From Ifrita kowaldi (Eukaryota > Chordata > Aves > Passeriformes > Cinclosomatidae): a stretch of 64,000 bases of DNA. Within the stretch, counting starts at the first letter, position 1, and every line of letters begins with the position of its first letter. Where the stretch lies: the NCBI GenBank assembly GCA_013398055.1, contig VZRS01014296.1, positions 264,683 to 328,682 on the forward strand, given 5' to 3'. The position numbers and the translations under genes are program-made. Shown piece after piece: positions 38,788-50,700 of the stretch. The notes under the pieces were generated by a model. That model had not been told where the DNA came from. It ran no database searches and saw nothing but the letters and a program-made list of their open reading frames with translations.

Positions 38788-41700
38788 CTGGGGAGTGAAC
38801 AAGACTGCCATTAATCTGGGATAACACCTCCATCCTCTCCTGCCTTAAACAGCCTGCTTACAGTGTGGGCCTTGAAAAGAATAAAGGAGGCAGACAGGGA
38901 TGAGAGCCTGCTCCCAAAGTTTGTCAAACCCAGCACACCCGTACTCCACTGCTCTCCAGCTGCCAACTGGTCAAGGAATCTCATGTTGTTTTACACCTTC
39001 AGTGCCTCCAGTCACAAGGGCAGGAAATACATTTCACCATTTCCTAGCCCATCTCCAGACTGCCGGCACCGGATGGGCATTTGGCAGTGACCTTTAGCAT
39101 TTCTTGATCCTATTCAGTAACTTTCTGCCTCCCTTATTGGCATCCAGTGGATAGAAACAGGGGGTCAAGCAGCAATACAGGCACAAGCAGCAACACTCAT
39201 AAGACAGGGAAGAGATGGAAATTAACCTGAGACAAGAGTGGGGTCTGCTTTAGAGCCAAAAGGCTTTTGAGGAGTTATGGAGTGACACTGTAAGTGGGAG
39301 GAAGAAAATACCAGGCAGGTGCTTTTTGCACTGGCGGGAGAATGAGGTTGTAAAGGCTGTAAATGATACACATTAGTTTTGTTTTTGAAGACAGAAGGAA
39401 AATCTGATTTCCAGAAACTCAGTAAGATTCAACACTTAACCCAGGAACCTGAAATCTTTTCTTAGCATAAACAAAAAGATAAATGTTGAAAGCTGTCATT
39501 TTTATTCCCACATTTGTTCTTGATGGTTAGAATAAATGGTGTGACTTGAAATGCATAAATACAAGACTCTTCAACCTTTGCTGGGTTTGTATGATTATTT
39601 ATGACAGTTTAGAAAGATAAGAGCAAGATCAACTCTAAATGGGCACCTAGGGACTACAGCAAGCATAATGGCCACAATACAAACCTAATGCATTTAATTT
39701 TAAAATGCTTAGTGAAAAAATCTCTGGAGTGCAAAGGGAAGAAAAACAGGCTTTGAAAAAGAAAATTGTCTGATTCTTCAGCCAGATTTTAAGCTAAAAT
39801 GTTGGCTGAAGCAGGTTAGGGAACACTATCAGGACATGAAAGCAGAAGATTTGGTGTTTAACCAACAGCAGTCATGGGAAGTGTTGGTGTATGGGTTCAC
39901 AGAACATTCCAGAGGACAATGTGCCCAGTACACAGGAACACACCTGGACACACAGCACTTTTATTCCTGGGTTATTGCCTCTGTTCTGTGTGAAGTTACA
40001 AGGTTACAAGGTTACCTGAGGTTAATCTCATCTGGATAAGCTTTTTTTGTCTTCACTCTTTTTGATGAGCTGCTCTTCAAGGTGACTTCTGCAGGTCCTG
40101 CACACAGTGACAGGCAGGATGCAGCACAAAGCCTCAGCTCTGCCCGTGCCCGAAACAGGGCAAAGGACAGTGGGCAAGAAGCACAAACACTTTTATCTTT
40201 CAGGTAGAAAGCTTAAATGAATAGATGGGTCAAAGGGAGAATGAACAAGACATATTTCAGCTTTTAGGGTACCTCCCATTTTTGCATCCCATTTCAGCCA
40301 TTTTCCACAGCAATGTTGGTTGTGTTCCCACACACATACAGTCAGACAAGTGTGAGAGCAGGAGTTTCCTAACACCAACAAGCAAAGTGGTTTCTTCATT
40401 TGCCAAAAAAAGGAAGTCAGCAGGGGAAATCCCTCAGGGAGAGAGGCTGTCTTCTCTGCCAGACAGATTACACAGTTGAGACTCTGGGTTTCACCTGGCT
40501 GAGGACAAGGGGAACCTCCTGTGTGGCTGGGCCAGCAGCAGCTGTGCAGGCACAACTCACTTGGGCATTGCTGGCCCTGTCTAACCCTGACACTGTTAAC
40601 ATGGGGTGAACTTCTTTAAATAAACTTTCATACAAACACAATTTTAAAGCAACAACAAGGACTCAATCTTCCATGTCAAGGAAAGCAGAAAAGTCAAATG
40701 GGTGCTTTGTTAGCTACTGTGTCTTAAAATGAATGAAGGAAGGAAATGAGATTGACAGATATAGTCCACTGGAACTAAATTAATGAACTGCACAGAGAAA
40801 GCAGTGCGAGACTGATTTGCCCAGAAGCACCTAAGATCAAGTAAATGTAGGAATGGCAGAGAAATCAGGTCCCAAGAAATATGAGAATTCCAGGTTAAGG
40901 TGATTTGAGACCAGAGTTTTAAAGGTCAAGTAAAGACAACCATTGTACCACTTTTGTTCTGACTTTCAAGAGACCATTGACTAATTGCAAGATTTCAAAC
41001 TTCAAGATTTGAACTAAGTCTTGGGCTTTAACACGTTTAATTAATTTCCATTAAACTCTTCACAAACTTAGCAGAAAGTGCTTAAATGCCATTACACTGT
41101 CTTTGCAAAAATGCGTGCCTTCAAAAATACACGAGTCTGCAAATTTAAAATAAAAGTAAATTTCTACATACTGCATAGAAGAACTCACACCTAAAAGCAG
41201 AGTCAGAGGACCAGGTGCTTCATGCAAGTAAAAACGTTTAGAAAAATGTCTCTGTGTCCTAGACTCAGGGCCAGCAATTTGAGAAATTTCTGGTTTTGGA
41301 CCAGGTAGTGCCTATGATTCTGTGAGTGGCTATCTTTCAGTTTCTAGAAGTTTTACCCTAAGGAAGGCTCAATAAGGAGAGAATTCACTTACAACCCCGA
41401 CGAGGTATGGGCTGCCTGCATCTCCCAGCAAATGGCTCACCAAAATCTGCAGGGCGATGGCTGTGGACTGCCGCCTCGGTGTCACCACATACTGAAACAA
41501 AGCACAGCCCCCAGGAGAGAGAACATCAACACAGAGAACTTCATGGGTGACCAGCTGCCTCTAGAATATCCCACAGACATTGATATAGCAACTTTTATGT
41601 ATTTCATATTCAAACACTGTTTACAACTTCAGAGACAGAGAAGTTATACTGAGCAAAAGAGTACATTGCATGTTTTGTGGAGGAAAAAAACATTCAAGAA

Positions 41701-44700
41701 AGGAAGACACAGGAGAAAATAACAATAAAGTAGCTAAACCATGACTCCTCTGCTTCCATACAGACTCAGAGCAGCTTGTATAGATCCATTTGGCCGTGCA
41801 ACCAACAGAAGCCTCCAGCCAGTATCCCCTGCAGTCACGATTTGCTAATAAGGATTCAGCACTGACGGTCCCTCAGAAAAATATCTTATGATCTGTGTCA
41901 GCAGGCCTGCTCCAGATTGCTGGGGAAAAGTGGGGTATATGGAACCTGGAGGAGCTGTAAAGCACGTCTGCTAAGGCCTTGCAGACCCCTTGAAGAACGA
42001 GGGTGAGGACCCAACCTGCCAGACCAAAAGGTGGCTGGTGATGCTTTGGTGGCACTGCCTGTAACTGGGAACCACCTGAGACACAAGATACTGTAGTAAC
42101 AACACCTCACACTGATTTTGTTCTTCCGTGCACAGAGTTTTAATAATGAGCTGGAGAAGATGTGATGCACATCCAGAACATAGTAAAGCACTGCATAGAT
42201 CAGAACTATTTTGTCAAACGAAATATAGTAATTTGGGGGTAATAAGAGCTCTTTGCCTGTGCTACTGAAGATCAACTGTGCCTGATGAAGTCTTTCAATA
42301 ATACATTTATGCAAAAAGCATTCACAGTCAGAATGCTTCAGAAGCAATTTAAAACCTTCACAGCTTTGTTTTCCAACCACTTGCTCGTATCAGAAACAAA
42401 ATGCTTAATATTTTCTCAGTCCTCTATTCCACAATTTGGAGGGCTTTCTTGAAACTCACCTAAATGTCACTAAGTGTGTCTCACGCACTAGTTAATAGAG
42501 TGACTGGTGTTTTTTACCAAGGGACAAATTCAAAGTGTATGACCTATACTGTGGCTCTATCACTGCATTCAAGGAAACATTAACATGCATGGTAAGCTGG
42601 ATTTAAAACTAAAAAAAGACCCTGCTCTCACATTTAATTTAGAGTTTTGGTCCTGCTTACCACGTACTGCAGCCAGTTTCAGTAAAGAACCAGACAACAC
42701 TGGCAGTGCCCCTCTTAGGCACTTGGCTTCAACCTTGGGTACACAAATCACTTTTAAACCAGCATGTCTGCACCCAGTAGGAGAGCTCTGAGCGGCTGGA
42801 TTAGAACAGACAACCTCCTTCCTTCCTTTGCACACCTGCAGCTAACGCGTACCCCGCTCCATTCCTAGTCCCTCCAAAGCAGATATTTCTAAGCATGGAT
42901 AGAAGATTTATTTTACATTAGGAATATTAAGGTAGAATGCTTCAACAACAGTAAATATTTAACCAGAGATGCTTTGGAGATCTCTCCAGAGTTACAGAAA
43001 ACCACTGTGATGTCATGTTGCCACGACACTGCATCCAGCCCCATGACAGTGTAAGAGCAGAGTTATGTGAGATTAGCTGCTCTGAAATCCTTGTCACCCA
43101 TGGGATGAAGGAACAATCCAGCAGCTCCTTCTCAGTGAGGCCATAGCACACCACGGCCTAGACTGAGGGTGTGCAGTCTACCCACGTTTTTTTCCTCTCA
43201 GAATCTGTCTGGATGATGAGCATGCACACTTTGTGAACAGGCTCTCTTGCACAGAGACAAAAAAACTATAGCAGAAAACTCTGAGCCTGGGAAGCAGACC
43301 TGGCTATGACAGACTGTACTAGACTGGATACTGTCAGCTCTTGGCTCTCTGAGGATCTTATGTCATCTGTCCTAGACTCAAAATTTCTTTTATGGATAAT
43401 GACAGGCTGTGTTTGAGAAATGCAAATCAAATATTGCTATGCACTTAGTATATCGTGGGCATTGCAAGCATGAGAAAAGCTAAATGTACTTTGGTTCTCC
43501 CAGTGCCCTGCACCACTTCCTTACTACCTTTATTTAATATCCCATATCTAACTACAAGAGACAGATGGAACAAAGCTGTAACAAGAAAAATACAAGAGAA
43601 GGATGGGATGTTTCCTATAGTTTCAGGGCTCATACAAACTCTGCCCATGCTATTACTCAGGTTCTTCTGCACAACAGAAACTGTACTCAAGAGCTCAAGG
43701 CACTGAGGGATTCACTAGGAAAAGAAGAAACAAAAGACACCCTCCCACAGAGACTCTGAAGTAGCCATGGGGTCCTGCCTGGCCACAGTGGCTGCCCAGG
43801 ACCCCACACCATGGCAGGAGTGCAGGTAACATCCTGGGAACTCCCCCTCCGAGGAGACCCAGCCCAGATGCCTGGACAGAGACGCAGGTGCCCCAAAGAG
43901 GTACAGTTTGCAGACCCCTCGTGCTGCCTCTGGAGGGTTCTGAGACCCCCCTGCAGACTCTGCCACAGAGCTGTCAGCTAAATAAGCAGATGGAACACAC
44001 ATGCTGGTGAACACTTCTGTACCTCCGAGGGCACTTCCAAAGACAGGGACACATTGGTAGCCTTCCCAAACCCCATACAGGCTTCAAGTTCCAGCATCTC
44101 CTACACTATTAGCTGCCAAAAACCTAAAAGACAGAGTTCCATAACCTCACAGATGGCAAACATATTTCATAATGAACACTCCACGTACAGCCTCCCAGTA
44201 AACCAGCAAGGCAGCTACAGCACTTCTCCACTTGCACATTAGGACTGTCGTTGTACAGCAGATACCTTTGTGTTTACACTGAGTAGGAGGCACAAAGGTG
44301 GCTACATGCAATGCCTCTTGATGCCCCAGCCACAAAGGGAGGAAGTCCTTATCATTCAGTCAGCATCTTCCTTTGTCTTCAGCTCCACAGGTCGCAGCAG
44401 AAATTAATTCCTAGCTACATTGTCTGGCTAGTAGTGCCATGTGGAAAGAAAGAAAAGTAATTTTCATGGCAAAATAAGAACATGCATTAGCAAATCCAGC
44501 TACATTATCAGAAGTTCTACCAGTTCACATGGGAAACAAGGCAAAAAGAGAAATTACTGCTGTTATCTATGGCACCCTTCAGTCAATATAACAGCAGTAA
44601 TACACTGAACTCATGGGGTTTCAACAGGATGAAACACAACTCCCACGTAAGATTACCACTGAATGAGCAGACATCTACAAATTCAGCTCAATTCCATCCT

Positions 44701-47700
44701 TTTTCTGATAAAACAATTAGTAGCATCTAGAATTCAAGAGATCCAAGCCAAAGCACATTTGTGGTAATAAACTGGATGTCTGCTCCCCGGAGAACACAGC
44801 ACCACAGAGCTCTGCTACGCCAAGCTTTTCACCTCTCCATTTGTTGCCAATTGAAACAATATTGCTGGTAACTAATCCCACAGTATTCTAAAAGAAATGG
44901 AAATTAGGGGTGTTGGTCACCTGGGAGACAAGAACTTCCTTCTCTTCTGGATTTACATGGATGCAGGATATGGCAATGATGCTCCCCACAGACTTCCTGC
45001 AGGCTGCAATGTGATGCAGCCTTCCCTAAGAACAGCATTCCCTGAGACTGGAGTGATGGAACTGAACAAAAGCCCTGCCCCTCGCAGGCTTTGCATCTTG
45101 GGTTCAGGAAAGAATTGAAGGAAAGAGCTGACAGGGACCATCTGCCTCACTCTCCTCACCATGTATCACCACTACCTAATTCAGTGATGTCACCTTCCTC
45201 TTTAACAGTGACAGAGGACAGAATTAAAATGCAGATGTAGGAGTTCAAAGAAAAGTAAACTGAGAAACTTAAAAAAGTTGGTGCCTCAACTGATATAAAA
45301 AGAATGGCAATGATATTAGTACTTGGTTCTGGTGCAAAAAAACCCAATTATTTCAAAATAAACTGAAACAGAATCTAAGTAAAAATGTCAGTTTGGACCA
45401 GTGATAGTTTTTCTGCACCTGTTCACTGTTGTAAGGCTTCAGCTCTTTTCTCGTAGGATAATTGCTTCTGACCATTCTATGAGAGTCAAATAAGAATCAA
45501 AACCCTCTTGGCTGCTGGCTGAGATTTTAAGCAAGCAGCCAATTCACTAATGCTGACTGCATTATTTACTATTTTATTAAAATTCCAGAGTGCAGAAAAC
45601 TGACATGTAGAGAGCAGCACCGTGAAAGAGAACATAATGCACAGTCAGTGTCAGCAGGACTTTGCTGAAGACCCATGAAATGCAAGTAGTTCCATTCCTT
45701 CATCTCAATCAGAATGTAAAGAAAGGTTCTTCAACTACAAAATAAAAAGATAAACAGACTCATGTCAAGGCAAGGTCAGGCAGTGGAAGGAGAGTTCTGT
45801 AGTGCTTCACAGCTGGTTCCTTTGGTCACCAGACAGTGCTCAGCATTTGGCAATATACTTTCTCATCCTTTTACACAGACTCTGTAATAGGGATACTTTT
45901 ATCTCTGCTCAGATTGTCCCCTACTTGGGTTTAGTTAGCCAGTAGAGATACCAAGCAAGTTGTATATCTGAGCAACTCAGACCACAGTGACAGTGACCTC
46001 AGGGGTAAACTTCCAGTTCCTGTGATAGCAAAGGACGGTGACCTGTGTTCCACTGGAGCCACAGTCTGCAAGGTTTTCTTACTGTCCCTCTTGTGAACTG
46101 GTATTGTGCATCACTGCATGTTGTGCTACACATGAATGCACTCACTGTGGTTCTTAAATGAAAGATTTATTATGACTGTGGAGCTTGCAGCAATCTGCAA
46201 ATAGATTTCAACTCCCTTAGAATGAAGCACTATTACATAAAATGGGAAACGCTCATCTCTTGCTTCGGAAGAAACAGTCAAACATCTCTGTTCTGCTGTC
46301 CCTTAACTTTGTGCCTTCTCTCACTTGTCCTGATGGCTTTACACAATTTTCCCACTTTCAGTGCTAACTGCAGCAGCATTGTGCCTGTACCACACTTGTC
46401 TGAACAGTCCCTGTCTCTCAGGGAGCTTCTTGCTTGAAATATTTGGATTACCACCACATCCACAGTTTTTCAGCACAGGGATCCCAAAGTGGAGAGTTTG
46501 GGTCCCTTGTGTGACCCAGTACTCTACTCCTCATGGAAAAGGGTAGTGTCAATTTAAATATTTTGTCTCATGCCCATGGGTAGCAACAAAAGAATTGTCA
46601 ATCATATAAATAACTTTGATATTCAAATCAGCTTTCTGCAGTCTATGAGTTATGAGCATTTCTTTGCTTATTGCACTGATAAACCACATTCACTTGTTCA
46701 TATTATAGATTAATAATAAAAAAAAGTGATATAAACTACTTGATAAGACTATAATGAATCTGTGTAGTTCAGCAATCATAGTATCTGTCCCAGGGTTTAC
46801 ACAGACATCTATTAGTGACTGTGGAGCTATAACCTAAATGAAAGGTTGCCAAATTTTTATTTAGAGTAAAAACTCAAGTAAAATTACTAACTCTAAAAAC
46901 CTTTGAAATGATAAAAAGAAGCTGCTCATCACAGTCTAGACAAATTGTGCTACACGATGTGTGCTTTCCACACCACTCCTTTCTAAAGAAATTACTGACA
47001 ACAGAATCCAAATGAAATCATGCACTTCTGCTCCTCGTGCTTGTGGTGTCAGTCCTGGAATCCCCAAGAGCCCCTTAAGCATCATTGCTGTCCTGATGCT
47101 TTGGTAGCATAGCACCACTTATGAATTGGACTTGCAAGCACTGGAATTCATCTGCACTGTATTCTGCACTAAGGGAACTTGCTAATACTTCATGGACTAT
47201 CGACCTTGCCTCATTTGCATCATCCTTTCAAACCTCTGGAAAACGAATAGAAAACCTGATTATAGACACAAAATGACCTTGTTTCTGGTGCAGACCATTT
47301 TCTGGCAGACATCTGACGACACAGAGCTGTACAGAAGCCCAAAATACTCTGGATACAGGCAGAACTAGAGAGTCCCACGTGCATGAGCTCCATCCAAATC
47401 AGGACATCTTCCTGGGATTATAATAACTTGGACTACTGCACCACCACACCCTTATTGCCACTGGCGTCCTTGCCCAGCAGTACATTGTGGCAGTGATTCC
47501 AAGCAGAATACCAGTAAGGGGATTCTTAGTAGGAGTTCATTCATCTGTCCCCAGAAAGCCACCAAGATGCAGGCTTAGGAACAATATTACACTGACAAAA
47601 AACTTGAAATAAGGAAATAGTTTCACAAACACTTACCAGCAGTATGTCTGTCACAACAGCCCAGTTTACAGACAAAAACAGTTCCCCAAATGCAATAAAA

Positions 47701-50700
47701 ATCTGCAAAACAGAAGAAAGCAGTGACTATACTATACTACACTATTACTATTACTATTACTATTACTATTACTATTACTATTACTATTACTATTACTATT
47801 ACTATACTATACACTGCATTGCCCTTCTATGTTGTGAAGATGAGGCAGGCTCACTATGTGCTTATCTATGTAAGAATTGTCCTACATACCGATTACTTCT
47901 AAATTAAACACCTCTGTCTGTGCTTACAAACACTAACTTCATCTTAAAGGTGGGGAAAGGAACCAAAAAAGGTATTTGAGTCACTAATACTCAGCAGAAC
48001 AGCTAAAATACGAAACATGTACCACCCTTCCAAATTAACTGCTGTGAACTACTGAACCCAAGAAGAGAAAAGCAAGATCCATGGAAGAGAAACATTCAGC
48101 ACAAGTTTAGAAAGTGCACAGGGATGCAAATAAAGCCAATTGAACACCTCTGTGCCAGTACAAGTACTCTTGAGGGCTCCTTCAGAGAGAGAACTTCCAA
48201 AATGGAATGGACTCCAAGGAACAGGCAGTCTCAAAACCTTGGTGTCCTGTGGGAAATCCCTAATCCATCACAGATGGAGACCCAGCCATGAGGAAAAGGC
48301 ATAGGGCACCGAACAGTTCTTACAGCTGTGGTCTCAGGAAGTATTAACCCTTTCAGTCAGTCCTGGATACAGACTGGAGCAGCCTGCCCAGACTAAGCGA
48401 GACTTGAGGGAAGCATTAAAGTTACAGCACTGAGGTGGAGCAGTGCTAGAAAGCAGAATCTCTTCAGAAACACAGGCCACAAAGTCACATGGCACCTGGC
48501 ACATTATTCTTATCTACTAATCAGACTGATGGCACATTGTTACAACAGGTGCCAGCATCGTGTTTGGTAAGGTCTTGGTCAAGATGTTGTCCCTGGCTGA
48601 TGAAAACACAGTCTAGGAAAGCCACAGTGACAAACTGTCAGATGTTTTTGGAGGGATGGTTTACATTCTCCTAAGGAGAACTAGACCTAGTATACCTAGG
48701 ATATCTATAGATATCCTAGAGGTAACAGATGTAGATAATAGACCTAGGATATCCATAGCTCCTCTGTGGTTCTTGTCTGTTCTCTTCATTTGTTTTCTTC
48801 TTCAAACCAGTTTGGAGAAAAAGTTCCTTGAAGCACTGAGATACTTAGTATAGATCATTATCCAGACATATTTTCCTTCACAATGCTTTAGATTAGATAT
48901 AAAGAAATTCTTCCCTCTGAGGGTGGTGAGGCCCTGGCACAGGGTGCCCAGAGAAGCTGGGACTGCCCCATCCCTGAAAGTGTCCAAGGCCAGGTTGTAC
49001 AGGGCTTGGAGAAACCTGGGATAGTGGAAGATGCCCTTGCCCATGGCAGGAGAATGGAACTGCATGAGCTTTTAGGTCCCTTCCAACCCAAACCTCTGAT
49101 TCTATGATTCAGTGATTCTATGATTCTAATAAAAGGTACATTTTGGTAGTTCCAACCAAATATATTATTGATTCACTCCTCTCACAGAGACTGGCAAATT
49201 AAACTGTTGTTCTCTACCTTTAATGACAAAAAATCCCCTGAGGAACATGCTCAGAGTGGAGCTATCGGGGGCTGAGAAGCAGAAAAATAAAATGGCTAAT
49301 TCTTCTGGGCACTCAGATCCCTACTCTTAGATCCAAAAATAATTTTCAATTTCACATTTTGCTTTGGGTACACACACTCAGGCAAATCCACTTGTGTTTT
49401 CTCTTGGTGTAAAGGTGTTTTTCCACAGGAATACACATTCCTGAGGAGTCAGAAGGAAAACCTCTTTGAACAAGTGTTATTCTTAGAAGCAAAAAACCTG
49501 CAAAAGTGCCCTTTTGCAGAGAACTGTTGATTACTGTAATTAACTTTACTTGGATCCTCTTATTTATGTTAATCATGGTGATTTTGGCTGGGAGTCACAG
49601 GAAAAAAGCACAGGAGTCTTCCCCTAGCTGTTACCAGATTATAGTTGAAATGGGGTTTACACTCAGTTCCCTCTTACAGGTATTTTTTGTCATTCCTAGT
49701 AAGTTTCTGTTTTCCCCTTTACTGAGAACAGAATTTAAGTGATTTATACTTCAGTTTGCATTGCCAAAAGCTTGACTTCAAAGATCAGCTAGTGATATGG
49801 GGCTCTGAAGGTAAGGGCTAAATTATTCTTAGCAAGAACTGTGTGTATTGTACAGTCCCAACTACACCAATATTTAAGTATTCAGAGAGCAAAAATAAAT
49901 AAGAATACTATATTAGCCACAAAGCATTAAAAATTAACATAAGATTGAGACTTGCTTTAACTACATTTTTGCATAAGGGACAAGTTTCATGCAGCTAAAT
50001 GCATAGTTACTATTCTCTTCTTCAGTGTGGGCACTCTGCAGGTCCTGAGGCCCAGTTTTTGTGCTCTGTCTGCCCTTTATACTGGACCAAGGACTGCCCA
50101 GCGTGGCTCTCACAGGACAGACCTCAGCTACAGGAGCATCAGAGCCCAGAGCTTACCTGGATACCTTGTTACAAGCCACTGAAACCTCTTAACGGTCTAA
50201 AAGACTGCAGAGAATTCTGCAAAAGCCACCCCTCACCTCCTCCTCCCCCTCCCCATTCTCCCTCAGAGGCCAGAAGACATTTTGCTACTTGTCACTTACA
50301 AAAGTGGAAAGGATGTTCATCTGGGCCACCATCAGAGCTATGTAGAGGCACAGGGCAGAAATGAACATGCTTGTGGCACAGATCAGAGGATCAGCTTTGT
50401 TGTTTATCTTCCTTAATCGTCTTGCGGCTTCTGCCCCAGCAATAATGCCCAGGATTCCTGTCCCAATGGTGATGCCTCCAAATATTAGGCTGGTGACAAA
50501 GCAAAGGATTCAGCAGAGCATAGTAAGACTGTACTGTGGAAAAGTAAATGGTGTCAGCTTGCACCTGTAGTTTCAGAGGAATCTTTAATGGGGAAGTTGA
50601 ATTTTATTCCATTTGATGTAACCCTCCCACTCCTAAATGGATGTAATCCCAAGCCTCAGCTGAAGCTACGGCTTTGTGACAGTGGCTGTATCCCATGGAG

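Larger units (their letters stand above)
47703..50299 (-). other. SPNS3: SPNS3 intron 8 (2,597 bp)
   Basis: It carries the (ACTATT)n repeat next to the exon 9 acceptor, a 24-bp perfect palindrome, an antisense CR1 fragment and a G-rich segment (minus strand) just after the exon 8 donor. Confidence 0.9.

Noticed and set aside
41898..42380. 160-codon open frame in SPNS3 intron 9
   Set aside because: No recognised domain, no splice sites, mixed composition; in 64 kb such a frame is expected by chance.
47644..47907. Frame with a long run of tyrosines
   Set aside because: It is the ACTATT repeat read on the strand opposite to SPNS3.
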